A stretch of DNA of 64,000 bases from Rhodalgimonas zhirmunskyi (GCA_030848925.1 JANFFA010000004.1:124001-188000); one strand, 5' to 3'. Shown: positions 53,517-62,777, numbered from the stretch's first letter. Notes: a model not told the origin generated them from the letters alone. Numbers and translations are program-made.

Positions 53517-55154
53517 TTAGAGAAAGGTGAAATGATCCCATTCGCCGCCCGGTCCGGACGCATGGGTCAACTCCGCCGCCATCGCGCCCGCGACGAACAC
53601 GCTCATCTCTGTATCGAAAGCAATCAGAGCGCCGCCGGTTACATCCGAAACCACGACCTGCGCCTGATCGGAGCTATAGACGAGGAAATGATCCTCGCCC
53701 GCCACGAATGACGTCACCGTGTCATGTCCATTCTGCGTGTCATCGGCATTGAAGACGAACATGTCGTCACCATCGCCGCCGGTGATCGTGTCATCGCCCG
53801 CGCCTCCGCTCAGCGTGTCGTCGCCTGCGTTGCCTCTGAGGGCGTCATTGCCCCCGCCCCCGAACAGCGCATCGTCACCAGAGCCACCGCGCAGGGTGTC
53901 GTTCCCGTTTCCGCCATGGATCACGTCCTGACCACCGCGCCCGTCAAGCATATCGTCGCCCCTCAGGCCCCAGAGGCTATTGCGCCCGCCATCCCCGAAC
54001 AGCCCGTCATTCAGCAGCGATCCACGCAGCTCTTCGATCGAGATCAGCACGTCACCCGTGGCATGCCCGCCATTCGCCGTGCCCGCCTCAAGGTCAATCG
54101 TAACTCCGGCGTCCGACCCATCGTAAGACGCGCGGTCCCGGCCCTCGCCGCCATCCAGCGTGTCCGCCCCGGCGCCGCCGATCAACGTATCACTGCCATT
54201 GCCGATCCCACCCGACAGCCAGTCATCCCCGTCCAGTCCGAAGAACCTGACATCGGGATAGGCGCCCTCGATCGTGTCATCGAATTGCGAGCCGACGATC
54301 TCTTCCACCGCGCTCAAAACATCGCCCTCGGCATCCCCACCGCGTCCATAGGTCAGCTTCTGGATCGATATACCGGCATCCGAGAACCGGTAAACCGCCG
54401 TGTCCCGGCCCTCGTTCCCATAAAGCTGATCCCGGCCCTCTCCGCCCATCAGCGTGTCGTCGCCACGTCCACCATCCAGAAAATCGTCGCCACCCAGCCC
54501 GTGAATGCGGTTGTCCTCATCGCCCATAATGATGCCGTCAGTCGCCTGGGTGCCGATCACCCCTTCTATACTTATGAAGAAATCTCCCCGCGCCGCGTTT
54601 GCGTAGTGGTCGTTCCTCGTGTTGATCGACACGCCGTATTGATGCGTGCTTTCGCGATAGTTGGCCCAATCGAACCCATCCCCACCATCAAGGATGTCGC
54701 TGTCCGTCACGCTGAGCAGGACACCGCCAAACAGCATGTCATCGCCTTTTCCACCTCGCAGCGTGTCGTTGCCGGTGTGGCCTTTCAGGATATTGTTGCC
54801 GTCATCACCGATGATAAGGTCGTCCGACCGGCTACCGATGACATTCTCGATCGAGATCAGCACATCGCCTTCTGCCGCGCCTCCGGTCCCGGCGCCTGCG
54901 GCAAGGTCTATGGTTATTCCCGGCCCGGGAAAGCGCGTAGAGGCGCTTTCATACGTCACCCAGTCAGAGCCATCTCCGCCGTTAATCTCGTCCGCCCCGG
55001 CACCCCCGGCGAAAAGATCGTCTTCCATACCCCCAAGTAGGGTGTCGTCGCCTGCCAGTCCAATAAAGAAAAACCGCTCTCCGCCAAGGCCCTCACGATC
55101 CAAACGATTGGGCAGCGTATCTCCCATGACCACCGTAAAAAGAGGTGAACTCAT
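53517..55154 (-). CDS. RTX (hemolysin-type) calcium-binding repeat protein
   Basis: A 545-residue protein built of Ca2+-binding nonapeptides GGxGxDxLx in several blocks. Examples are GLAGDDTLLGG, GGDGSDWV, GHTGNDTLRGGKGDDMLFGG and a long run near 425-485 (GGNGNDTLRGGSGDDALFGGGGNDALRG). The blocks alternate with a repeated GxTIDLxxG...GDVLISIEEL unit of about 90 residues. The C-terminal 60 residues are typical of type I secretion signals. No T1SS genes are adjacent, so export would rely on a system elsewhere. The start MSSPLFTVV has TGGAGA upstream. No catalytic domain was recognised. Confidence 0.9.
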   Translation of the reverse strand: MSSPLFTVVMGDTLPNRLDREGLGGERFFFIGLAGDDTLLGGMEDDLFAGGAGADEINGGDGSDWVTYESASTRFPGPGITIDLAAGAGTGGAAEGDVLISIENVIGSRSDDLIIGDDGNNILKGHTGNDTLRGGKGDDMLFGGVLLSVTDSDILDGGDGFDWANYRESTHQYGVSINTRNDHYANAARGDFFISIEGVIGTQATDGIIMGDEDNRIHGLGGDDFLDGGRGDDTLMGGEGRDQLYGNEGRDTAVYRFSDAGISIQKLTYGRGGDAEGDVLSAVEEIVGSQFDDTIEGAYPDVRFFGLDGDDWLSGGIGNGSDTLIGGAGADTLDGGEGRDRASYDGSDAGVTIDLEAGTANGGHATGDVLISIEELRGSLLNDGLFGDGGRNSLWGLRGDDMLDGRGGQDVIHGGNGNDTLRGGSGDDALFGGGGNDALRGNAGDDTLSGGAGDDTITGGDGDDMFVFNADDTQNGHDTVTSFVAGEDHFLVYSSDQAQVVVSDVTGGALIAFDTEMSVFVAGAMAAELTHASGPGGEWDHFTFL

Positions 55155-55385
55155 TTCAATCTCCAATCCATCGCTAAAATCACTGACATGATAGCACAGG
55201 AATGGCTTTTCTCTGACCCCCATGAATTCGGGCGGCAAGACACCCGACCGGCAGCCTTCCGCAAGACGAGGCAGAAAAACTATTAAAATCCGTCTCAGAA
55301 GGTCCTCCGCCCTTAAGGCTTTGTAAACCGTCCCTGCGTCAGATTTGGTCCAGTGGGGGCTCCGACAATTGAAGGAGCTTGGGAA

Positions 55386-55823
55386 ATGTCAGCCATCGAA
55401 CCGTTAGGCGGTGCATCCTCGTTCGCGCGCGGAACCCCGACAACACAGCCGGGTTTCGCGTCCAAAAGCGGTGCCGACAAGGCGCAGGTGGTTCAAACCC
55501 CCGCCACGGTCAGGGCCGCCGCCCCGATTGAAACCTCGATCGCCGTGATTCAGGCACAAGCCGCCGAAACCACGCGGATGAACTCGGGCCAACGCCCGGT
55601 GCAGATGACCGTGCCGTCGTCGCCAACGGTGGCCGAACAGGCCATGCAAAACGCGACAGCCAGAAAATCCATCGGTCAGGGGAACAAGACCAGCGCCGCC
55701 AACACACCTCAACGGGCGAACGTCTCGCTTTCCAAGCCGATGACCGCCGTGATCCTGCAAGAATTGCGCCTGCAACAGCAACTTGCCGACATTCAGGAGG
55801 AAAAAGCCGAAAAGGCCGGTTAA
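55386..55823 (+). CDS. Unknown protein, low-complexity with C-terminal helix
   Basis: A 145-residue protein, Ala/Thr/Gln-rich and probably disordered, ending in a predicted amphipathic helix (MTAVILQELRLQQQLADIQEEKAEKAG). There is no signal peptide and no recognised domain. AAGGAG lies about 9 bases before the ATG. It sits between the divergent RTX gene and convergent bdhA. The sequence character, rather than homology, is all that can be described. Confidence 0.7.
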   Translation: MSAIEPLGGASSFARGTPTTQPGFASKSGADKAQVVQTPATVRAAAPIETSIAVIQAQAAETTRMNSGQRPVQMTVPSSPTVAEQAMQNATARKSIGQGNKTSAANTPQRANVSLSKPMTAVILQELRLQQQLADIQEEKAEKAG

Positions 55824-55829
55824 GCCGCG

Positions 55830-56633
55830 CTATTGCGCGGTCCAACCGCCATCCACCGGGATCACCGTCCCGGTCACGTTATGCGCCACCCGCGCGCAAA
55901 GCCACAGCGCCAGCGCGCCGATCTCCGACGGATCGCTCGTGCGCCCGCTCGGTTGCTTCTCCGAAAGCAGGTCGGCGATCCCCTTGGCGCGATCGCCGCC
56001 AAATTGCGCCGCGCGGGCCTCGACCTGCGGCTGGATGATCGCCGTTTCGGTCCAGCCCGGCGCGATGCAATTCACCGTCACGCCGCCGCTCTCCTTGCTG
56101 CCCACGCCTGCGAATTCCAGCGCCGCCACCTTGCTCAGCCCCACCAACCCGAACTTGGCCGACACGTAAGGCGCCTTCTCTTTCGAGGCCACGATCCCAT
56201 GCACCGACGCGATGTTCACCACCCGGCCAAAGCCGCGCTCGGCCATGCCCGGCATAAGCGCCTGCATCAGGTGAAACGCCGCCGACAGGTTCACCGACAG
56301 GATCGCGTCCCATGTCTCGCGCGGCACCTCGGCCAGCGCCGCCGTGCGCTGAATCCCTGCGTTGTTGACCAGAATATCCACCGGCCCCCAGTCGCTCACC
56401 GCCGCCGCCAGCGCGTCGATCTCATCCGGCGTACGCAGATCGCCGGGGAAAAACCGCGCCTCGGCCGCGCCCTTGCGCTCCAGATCGGCACAGACCTGCG
56501 CCGCCTCTTCTGCGCTGGCCAGCCCATGCACCGCCAAGCGCGCCCCCGCGCCTGCCAGCGCCTCGGCAATGGCCAGCCCGATCCCCTGCACCGATCCCGT
56601 GACCAATGCGCATTTCCCTGCCAGATCCGTCAT
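55830..56633 (-). CDS. bdhA: D-3-hydroxybutyrate dehydrogenase (SDR family)
   Basis: A 267-residue classical short-chain dehydrogenase. NAD-binding ALVTGSVQGIGLAIAEALA, NNAGIQ, catalytic Ser in VVNIASVHGIVAS and YxxxK in APYVSAKFG are present. CIAPGWTETAIIQPQ and the insertion QFGGDRAKGIADLLSEKQPSGR with the conserved Gln/Lys are characteristic of 3-hydroxybutyrate dehydrogenases, which oxidise 3-hydroxybutyrate to acetoacetate. Its start overlaps the acyl-CoA synthetase stop by four bases, so the two are coupled. Confidence 0.93.
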   Translation of the reverse strand: MTDLAGKCALVTGSVQGIGLAIAEALAGAGARLAVHGLASAEEAAQVCADLERKGAAEARFFPGDLRTPDEIDALAAAVSDWGPVDILVNNAGIQRTAALAEVPRETWDAILSVNLSAAFHLMQALMPGMAERGFGRVVNIASVHGIVASKEKAPYVSAKFGLVGLSKVAALEFAGVGSKESGGVTVNCIAPGWTETAIIQPQVEARAAQFGGDRAKGIADLLSEKQPSGRTSDPSEIGALALWLCARVAHNVTGTVIPVDGGWTAQ

Positions 56634-58159
56634 GATGTCTCCTCCAACATGGTTCGCAGCTCGGTTTTCAGCACCTTGCCGTAGTTGTTCTTCGGCAGTT
56701 CCGGCAGCGCGACGTAATCCTTCGGCCGCTTGAACCGCGCGATATTCTCAAGGCAATGCCGGTCCAGCGCAGCCGCATCTAACTCACGTCCCTCCGCCAT
56801 CACGACAAAGGCCACCACATCCTCGCCCCACTCGGGGTGCGGGCGGCCCACCACGCTCACCTCCGCCACATCGGCGTGTTCCAGCAGCACCTCCTCTACC
56901 TCGCGCGGATAGATATTCGTGCCCCCCGAAATGATCATATCCTTCGAGCGGTCGCGCAGTGTCAGGTACCCCGCCGTATCAAGGCTCCCCACATCGCCCG
57001 TCATCAGCCAGCCCTCCACCAGCGTCTTGGCGCTGGCCTCGGGGTTCTGCCAGTAGCCGGGCATCACCGTGGCACCGCGCACCATGATCTCGCCCACCTC
57101 GCCGGGCGGCAGGGCCTTGCCCTCACCGTCGCCGATCCGGATTTCCACCGCCGATTGCGCCCGCCCGACCGAGCCAAGCCGCGCCCGCCAGTCCGGGTGG
57201 CTTCGATCCGCCACATCGGCCCGGCTCAGCGCCGAAATTGCCATCGGGCATTCCCCCTGCCCGTAAATCTGCACGAACACCGGGCCGAACACCTCGACCG
57301 CCTCAACGATGTCGGCGGTGTACATCGGCCCGCCGCCATAAACGATCGTGCGCAGGCCTTTTCCAACCGGGCACTCCCCCGAATGTCCGCCCGCTTTCGC
57401 CGCCTCCACCATCCGCTTCACCATGGTCGGCGCGGCAAACATATGCACCCGCCCGAAATGCGCCGCGAGGTCGAAAATCTCACCCTCGTCAAACCCGCCC
57501 GACGCCGGACAGACATGGCGCGCACCCATCATCACGTGCTGAAGGTTGTAAATCCCCGCCCCGTGACTCAGCGGCGCAGCGTAAAGCGCGCAATCTTCGC
57601 CCGTCACCTGATCGACATCGGCCAGATAACACAGCGCCATCAAACGTAGCATCGCATGGGTGATCATCACCCCCTTGGGCCGCCCCGTCGTGCCCGACGT
57701 GTAAAACAGCCACGCCAGATCATCATCGCCCCGTTCGGCCACGCCCGCAGGCGCCATCGCGCCGATTTCCGCGAACGCATCTGACGCGGTCGAAATCACC
57801 CCCGCGACCCCCGCCGCCTCCAGCGCCTCGGCCAGGCTTGGCGTCGCAAAACTCAGTTGCGCCCCGGCATTGTCGATAATCCAAGCCGCCTCGCGCCCGT
57901 GCAGCTTGGCGTTGATCGGCACACAGGCCGCCCCCGCCATCCAGATACCATACTGCACCACAAGGTAATCCGGCACGTTCTTCATGAAGATCGCCACTCG
58001 GTCGCCCGGCTGCACCCCCCGCGCCGCGAGCCACGCCGCCACCTTCCCCGCACGCGCATGGAACCCGGCATAATCCGCCACCATCTCGCGCCCGTCGAAA
58101 AGCGCGGGCCGCGTCCCGCCAACCAATGCTATACGCTCCAGCGCCAGCGCGATGTTCAT
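56630..58159 (-). CDS. AMP-binding acyl-CoA synthetase
   Basis: A 509-residue ANL-superfamily ligase. Visible are the P-loop WLFYTSGTTGRPKGVMITH, VYGGGPMY, the aromatic/acid YGQGECPMAI, the Asp hinge MTGDVGSLDTAGYLTLRDRSKDMIISGGTNIYPREVEEVL, and the catalytic Lys in LPKNNYGKVLKTEL. The acyl substrate is not readable. Coupling to 3-hydroxybutyrate dehydrogenase suggests a C4 or medium-chain acid. The divergent LuxR gene is a candidate regulator. Confidence 0.92.
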   Translation of the reverse strand: MNIALALERIALVGGTRPALFDGREMVADYAGFHARAGKVAAWLAARGVQPGDRVAIFMKNVPDYLVVQYGIWMAGAACVPINAKLHGREAAWIIDNAGAQLSFATPSLAEALEAAGVAGVISTASDAFAEIGAMAPAGVAERGDDDLAWLFYTSGTTGRPKGVMITHAMLRLMALCYLADVDQVTGEDCALYAAPLSHGAGIYNLQHVMMGARHVCPASGGFDEGEIFDLAAHFGRVHMFAAPTMVKRMVEAAKAGGHSGECPVGKGLRTIVYGGGPMYTADIVEAVEVFGPVFVQIYGQGECPMAISALSRADVADRSHPDWRARLGSVGRAQSAVEIRIGDGEGKALPPGEVGEIMVRGATVMPGYWQNPEASAKTLVEGWLMTGDVGSLDTAGYLTLRDRSKDMIISGGTNIYPREVEEVLLEHADVAEVSVVGRPHPEWGEDVVAFVVMAEGRELDAAALDRHCLENIARFKRPKDYVALPELPKNNYGKVLKTELRTMLEETS

Positions 58160-58275
58160 GGCCGCTCTCCTCCTCCAACTCCACCTCCATCAAACCACCC
58201 CGGCCCGCCCACGGCAATTGCGTAGAAATACGCGGCCCTTGCGCCCAAGGGCAAAAAGGCCGCACTAGTTGGCCC

Positions 58276-58818
58276 ATGATCGACGATGACACGCTCTTCC
58301 AGTTTGCGCCCACCGGCCTCGCCCTGCTTGAAAACAGGGTGATCCGCCGCTGCAACGCCCGGTTCTGCGAGATTTTCGGCGGCCCCGAGGTGGCATTCAT
58401 CGGGCAGGCCACCGCACGTCTCTATCCCAGCGATAAAGAGTTCGAGCGGATCGGCGCGCGTGGCCTTGCCGTGATGCGCGACAGCGGTCGCTATGACGAC
58501 GAACGCATCATGCGACGCCTCGATGGCACGCTGTTCTGGTGCCGGGTGCGGGGCCAGTCGCTCACCCCCGAAGCGCCCTTCGCGCGCGGCGTCTGGTCCT
58601 TTGCCGACCTGTCCTCCGAACGCCCGGTGGTGCAACTCACCGCCCGCGAACGCGAGGTCGCCATGCTCACCGCGCGCGGCCTGACATCCAAGGAAATCGG
58701 CCGCACGCTCGGCCTGTCCTACCGCACGATCGAAGTCCACCGCGCTCGCCTGCTTGAAAAATTCGGCGCCCGCAAGCTGCCGGAACTGGTGGCGAAACTC
58801 TCGGGCATGCCGCTCTGA
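58276..58818 (+). CDS. PAS-LuxR transcriptional regulator
   Basis: A 180-residue regulator. An N-terminal PAS domain (about 5-110: LFQFAPTGLALLENRVIRRCNARFCEIFG, RLDGTLFWCRVRGQSL) is followed by a LuxR helix-turn-helix (about 118-176: LTAREREVAMLTARGLTSKEIGRTLGLSYRTIEVHRARLLEKFGARKLPELV). It lacks an AHL-binding domain, so a small molecule or redox cue via PAS is more likely. It is divergent from acyl-CoA synthetase-bdhA. The ATG at 58276 begins the PAS. Confidence 0.9.
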   Translation: MIDDDTLFQFAPTGLALLENRVIRRCNARFCEIFGGPEVAFIGQATARLYPSDKEFERIGARGLAVMRDSGRYDDERIMRRLDGTLFWCRVRGQSLTPEAPFARGVWSFADLSSERPVVQLTAREREVAMLTARGLTSKEIGRTLGLSYRTIEVHRARLLEKFGARKLPELVAKLSGMPL

Positions 58819-59003
58819 GGGCGATTTTCCCCTCGCCTTTTGCCGCCACAATGCCCATATGAAAAACCTCTAGCCGATCTCGTCCAATGCCGCTTTTCCC
58901 CGGCCCGGGCTTGATCTATAAGGCGCCAAAGACCAATTGACGCACCGTAAGCGCGCTTGCCCCCGGCAACCCGTTTCACGCGCGAGGAGAGGCCGAGACC
59001 CAC

Positions 59004-59501
59004 ATGACCAAAAAATCCGAAACGCTCGACGCCGACGTCGCCTTCATTCAGGCCCTGGCCGAGCTTCTCAATGCCAACGATCTGACCGAGCTGAACGTCA
59101 AGCGCGACTATGGCGAACACGACAGCCTCAACGTCCGCGTCAGCCGCAAGCAAGAAATCGTGACCCACGTGTCGCACGCCGCGCCCGCGCCGGCCCCCGC
59201 CGCCGCACCCGCGCCCGCCGCGGCCCCCATCGCCGCCGCCGAGGCCAGCGATGATCCCGCAAGCCACCCCGGCGCAGTGACCTCACCGATGGTCGGCACC
59301 GCCTATACCTCGCCTGAACCGGGCGCGCCTGCTTTCGTTACGGTGGGTTCGCAAGTGACCGAAGGCGATACCGTCCTGATCGTCGAAGCGATGAAAACGA
59401 TGAATCACATCCCCGCGCCCCATTCCGGCACGGTGAAGCGCATCTTTATCGGCGATGGCGAGGCCGTGGAATTCGGCACGCTGCTGATGATCATCGAGTA
59501 A
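59004..59501 (+). CDS. accB: Acetyl-CoA carboxylase biotin carboxyl carrier protein
   Basis: A 165-residue BCCP. The N-terminal helix (DADVAFIQALAELLNANDLTELNVKRD) dimerises. An Ala/Pro-rich linker (about 57-78) follows, and the C-terminal biotinyl domain contains VEAMKTMNHI with biotinyl Lys131. It carries carboxybiotin between AccC and AccAD in fatty acid synthesis. GAGGAGAGG precedes the ATG. accC starts 31 bases after its stop. Confidence 0.97.
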   Translation: MTKKSETLDADVAFIQALAELLNANDLTELNVKRDYGEHDSLNVRVSRKQEIVTHVSHAAPAPAPAAAPAPAAAPIAAAEASDDPASHPGAVTSPMVGTAYTSPEPGAPAFVTVGSQVTEGDTVLIVEAMKTMNHIPAPHSGTVKRIFIGDGEAVEFGTLLMIIE

Positions 59502-59532
59502 TACTTCAGGAAAGCGGGGCAAACCCTTGGCC

Positions 59533-60885
59533 ATGATCGAGAAAATCCTTGTCGCCAACCGTGGCGAAATCGCCCTGCGGGTGATCCGCGCCGCGCGTGA
59601 AATGGGCATCCAGTCGGTCGCCGTGCATTCCACCGCCGACGCCAACGCCATGCATGTACGCATGGCGGATGAAAGCGTTTGCATCGGCCCGCCCGCCTCG
59701 ACCGACAGCTACCTTTCGATCCCCGCGATCATCGCGGCCTGCGAAGTGACCGGCGCACAGGCGATTCATCCGGGCTATGGCTTCCTCTCCGAGAACGCCA
59801 ATTTCGTCCAAATCGTCGAAGACCACGGCCTCACCTTCATCGGCCCCACCGCCGAACACATTCGCATCATGGGCGACAAGATCACCGCCAAGGATACGAT
59901 GAAGGCGCTCGGCGTGCCGTGCGTCCCCGGCTCTGATGGCGGCGTGCCCGATCTCGAAACCGCGCTCAAGGTCGGCGAAGAAGTCGGCTACCCGGTCATC
60001 ATCAAGGCCACCGCCGGCGGCGGCGGCAAGGGCATGAAAGTGGCCAACAACGCCGACGAGATGAAATCGGCCTTCTCCACCGCCCGCGCCGAAGGCAAAT
60101 CCAACTTCGGCAATGACGAAGTTTACATCGAGAAATACCTCGGCAAGCCCCGCCACATCGAAATTCAGGTGTTCGGCGATGGTAAGGGCAACGCCGTGCA
60201 TCTGGGCGAGCGGGATTGCTCGCTCCAGCGCCGGCACCAGAAAGTGTTCGAAGAGGCCCCCGGCCCCGCCATCTCGCCCGAGGAACGCGCCGCCATCGGC
60301 AAGGTCTGCGCCGATGCTGTCGCGCGGATCAACTATATCGGCGCGGGCACGATCGAATTTCTCTACGAAAACGGCGAATTCTTCTTCATCGAGATGAACA
60401 CCCGCCTACAGGTCGAACATCCCGTGACCGAGGCCATTTTCGGCGTCGATCTGGTGCGCGAACAGATCCGCGTCGCCGAAGGCCTGCCGATGTCCTTCAC
60501 CCAAGACGACCTCAGCATCAATGGCCACGCCATCGAAGTGCGCATCAATGCCGAAAAGCTGCCGAACTTCGCCCCCTGCCCGGGCAAGATCAGCGCCTTT
60601 CACGCCCCCGGCGGGCTTGGCGTGCGGATGGACAGCGCGCTTTACGATGGCTACTCGATCCCGCCCTATTACGATTCGCTGATCGGCAAGCTGATCGTGC
60701 ATGGCCGCGACCGCCCCGAAGCACTTGCGCGGCTCAACCGCGCCTTGGGCGAATTGATCGTGGATGGCATCGACACCACCATCCCGCTGTTTGTGGCGCT
60801 GTTGCAGGAGCAGGACATCCTCACCGGCGATTACGACATCCACTGGCTTGAACGTTGGCTGGCGGATTACGTCGAAAAAGCGTGA
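59533..60885 (+). CDS. accC: Acetyl-CoA carboxylase, biotin carboxylase subunit
   Basis: A 450-residue ATP-grasp enzyme that carboxylates biotin on AccB. MIEKILVANRGEIALRVIRAAREMGI, AIHPGYGFLSENANF, the Gly-rich loop KATAGGGGKGMKV, RDCSLQRRHQKVFEEAP, FIEMNTRLQVEHPVTE and the catalytic Arg region are all present. The ATG at 59533 is preferred to a TTG six bases earlier. It overlaps the aat start (GTGA). Confidence 0.97.
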   Translation: MIEKILVANRGEIALRVIRAAREMGIQSVAVHSTADANAMHVRMADESVCIGPPASTDSYLSIPAIIAACEVTGAQAIHPGYGFLSENANFVQIVEDHGLTFIGPTAEHIRIMGDKITAKDTMKALGVPCVPGSDGGVPDLETALKVGEEVGYPVIIKATAGGGGKGMKVANNADEMKSAFSTARAEGKSNFGNDEVYIEKYLGKPRHIEIQVFGDGKGNAVHLGERDCSLQRRHQKVFEEAPGPAISPEERAAIGKVCADAVARINYIGAGTIEFLYENGEFFFIEMNTRLQVEHPVTEAIFGVDLVREQIRVAEGLPMSFTQDDLSINGHAIEVRINAEKLPNFAPCPGKISAFHAPGGLGVRMDSALYDGYSIPPYYDSLIGKLIVHGRDRPEALARLNRALGELIVDGIDTTIPLFVALLQEQDILTGDYDIHWLERWLADYVEKA

Positions 60886-61517
60886 GCCTGACGCCGGAAA
60901 TCCTTCTGCACGGCTATTCCGTCGGCATCTTTCCCATGGCCGAATCCCGCGACGACCCGGAACTTTTCTGGGTCGATCCAAAGCGGCGCGGCATCTTTCC
61001 CCTCGACGGGTTCCACCTCTCCCGCTCGCTCATGCGCCGGATGAGGAAGGGCGGCTATACCCCCGCAATCAATCACGATTTCGCAGGCACCGTCGCCGCT
61101 TGCGCGGACCGGGGCGAGACGTGGATCAACGACGCGCTGTTCGATCTCTACACCGCGTTGCATGATCTGGGGCACGCCCATTCCTTCGAAATCCACGATG
61201 ATCAGGGGCTGCGCGGCGGCGTGTTCGGCATCACCTTGGGGGGCGCGTTCTTTGGCGAGTCGATGTTCTCGGCCCGCACCGATGGCTCCAAACTGGCGCT
61301 TGCCCATCTTGTCGATCATCTGCGCCGCGCGGGCTTCACCCTGTTCGACACGCAGTTCATCACCCCGCATCTGGCCAGTCTCGGCGCGATCGAAATTCCG
61401 CGCGCCCAGTATCGCCTGCGCCTTGAACAGGCGTTGGAACGGCCCGCCCGCTTCGCCTCGACCCCTCTCGAGACCGATCCTTATTCCGTGATACAGCGCA
61501 ACACCCAGACGTCGTAA
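60882..61517 (+). CDS. aat: Leucyl/phenylalanyl-tRNA-protein transferase
   Basis: A 211-residue N-end rule enzyme that adds Leu or Phe to proteins with N-terminal Arg or Lys, marking them for ClpSAP. LLHGYSVGIFPMAESRDDPELFWVDPKRRGIFPL, VAACADRGETWINDALFDLYTALHDLGHAHSFEI, GITLGGAFFGESMFSARTDGSKLAL and FTLFDTQFITPHLASLGA are diagnostic. The start is GTG at 60882, overlapping the accC stop. The ATG-like start further upstream would sit inside accC. The 3' end overlaps DUF2155 on the other strand by 37 bases. Confidence 0.95.
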   Translation: MSLTPEILLHGYSVGIFPMAESRDDPELFWVDPKRRGIFPLDGFHLSRSLMRRMRKGGYTPAINHDFAGTVAACADRGETWINDALFDLYTALHDLGHAHSFEIHDDQGLRGGVFGITLGGAFFGESMFSARTDGSKLALAHLVDHLRRAGFTLFDTQFITPHLASLGAIEIPRAQYRLRLEQALERPARFASTPLETDPYSVIQRNTQTS

Positions 61518-61843
61518 CGCCGGTGATCCATCGCGTTCAGCGCCGGTGAAGCGGCCACCATCCAGCCCGTGAAAACCGGCCCGTCCGACGCATCCTCACC
61601 AATCGCAAGATAGGCATAGGCATTGCCCGACGGGTCGCCCTCCGGATAGCGGCATTCCCCAAGCGCGATCAGGATCGACCCCATCCGCGCAACGCCGCCG
61701 TTGGGGATTTCCATGTCCTTCACTTCACCGCTGATCTTGTCGAGGCCGCGCACCACGGCACCGGTCCCGCGGCTGACCTCTTCGGCCTGCGCGCCCGCCG
61801 CCAGCAGCAGCGCCAGCGCGGTACCTGCTATAAGCCGCCTCAT
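61481..61843 (-). CDS. DUF2155 exported protein
   Basis: A 120-residue protein with signal peptide MRRLIAGTALALLLAAGAQAEE and a DUF2155 domain: VVRGLDKISGEVKDMEIPNGGVARMGSI, LGECRYPEGDPSGNAYAYLAI, VFTGWMVAASPALNAMDHRRYDVWVLRC. Two Cys probably pair. The role is unknown. It overlaps the mlaD-type stop by four bases and is tail-to-tail with aat, sharing 37 bases. Confidence 0.93.
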   Translation of the reverse strand: MRRLIAGTALALLLAAGAQAEEVSRGTGAVVRGLDKISGEVKDMEIPNGGVARMGSILIALGECRYPEGDPSGNAYAYLAIGEDASDGPVFTGWMVAASPALNAMDHRRYDVWVLRCITE

Positions 61844-62310
61844 TCGCTGGCGCCTGCGCCGCTCTCATCTGCGCCGCCGCCCACGTATTTCAACAGCAAC
61901 GAGATCAGCGAAACAGAGCCCTGCGTATCAAGGATTTCATCGCCCGGCTCAAAGAAGAACAGCGACCCGCCGGGATAGATTTCAACGAAATTCCCACCCA
62001 GCAACCCCTCGGACGAGATCACGACACTCGAATCATCGGGAACTTTGATCCCTTCGCCCACGGTAAAGGTGGTATCGGCGCGATAGGTCTCATGGTTCAG
62101 CGCGATGTCGGTCACCGTGCCCACCTTCACGCCCGACAGGCGCACATCGGTGCCGACCGTCACCCCCTCGATCGAGCGGAACGACGCGGTCAGCGGATAG
62201 CCCGTGCGCCCCTTGGCAAGGCCAGTGGCCTGCCCGGCATAAACGACGAATCCCAGCGCCACGGCAAGGACAAGCCCGCCAACGACAACCTCGGTCTTGT
62301 TTTCCGACAT
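61840..62310 (-). CDS. MlaD-family lipid transport protein
   Basis: A 156-residue protein with one N-terminal membrane helix (ETVVGGLVLAVALGFVVYAGQATG-like, about 6-28) and an MCE/MlaD domain: YPLTASFRSIEGVTVGTDVRLSGVKVGTVTDIAL and EGIKVPDDSSVVISSEGLLGGNFVEIYPGG. MlaD hexamers carry phospholipids between membranes. The gene is separated from mlaEF and instead sits between DUF2155 and NDUFA12-like genes, a recurring roseobacter arrangement. Confidence 0.93.
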   Translation of the reverse strand: MSENKTEVVVGGLVLAVALGFVVYAGQATGLAKGRTGYPLTASFRSIEGVTVGTDVRLSGVKVGTVTDIALNHETYRADTTFTVGEGIKVPDDSSVVISSEGLLGGNFVEIYPGGSLFFFEPGDEILDTQGSVSLISLLLKYVGGGADESGAGASE

Positions 62311-62393
62311 GGGGCCTCCTGCCCGGTTAGGTCTGGTCCTGCGCGCCCGTCAGCCCGTCAAACTGGCTTTGCGACCCTGTCGCGCGGGCCGGG

Positions 62394-62777
62394 TTACTCC
62401 GGCTTCCAGGCCTCGTAATCGCTGCGCTCTTTCGGCGCGGCATTGCGAATGCTACCCGCCGGCGCATAGGCCAAGGGCGTGCCGGTCAGGTTCTCAAGAT
62501 GCGGCTTTTCCCATGGTTTATGGGGCAGCGGCGCCTTCGAGGGCGGCTCTTCGAATGTGTGATGCAGCCAGCCATGCCAATCCGCATCCACCCGCGTGGC
62601 TTCCGCCTCACCGTTGTAGATGACCCAGCGCTTCTTGCCGTCGGCGGTGCGATAGAACACATTGCCCTGCGCATCCTCGCCCACCTTCACGCCCTTACGC
62701 CAGGTGAAAAGCTGCGTGTTCAGCGTCGAGCCGTCCCACCAGATCAAGCTGCGCAGAAGTGTGTTCAGGATACCCAT
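62394..62777 (-). CDS. NADH:ubiquinone oxidoreductase 17.2 kDa subunit homologue (NDUFA12-like)
   Basis: A 127-residue accessory subunit of complex I of the mitochondrial-type found in alphaproteobacteria. [70 protein letters not shown] and [21 protein letters not shown] are its diagnostic segments. The start has GGAGG 6 bases upstream. It is far from any nuo operon here, as is usual for this gene. Confidence 0.95.
   Translation of the reverse strand: MGILNTLLRSLIWWDGSTLNTQLFTWRKGVKVGEDAQGNVFYRTADGKKRWVIYNGEAEATRVDADWHGWLHHTFEEPPSKAPLPHKPWEKPHLENLTGTPLAYAPAGSIRNAAPKERSDYEAWKPE

Noticed and set aside
53724-55040. 438-residue plus-strand open frame opposite the RTX gene
   Set aside because: Repetitive antisense of the RTX repeats; no start signal or recognisable fold.
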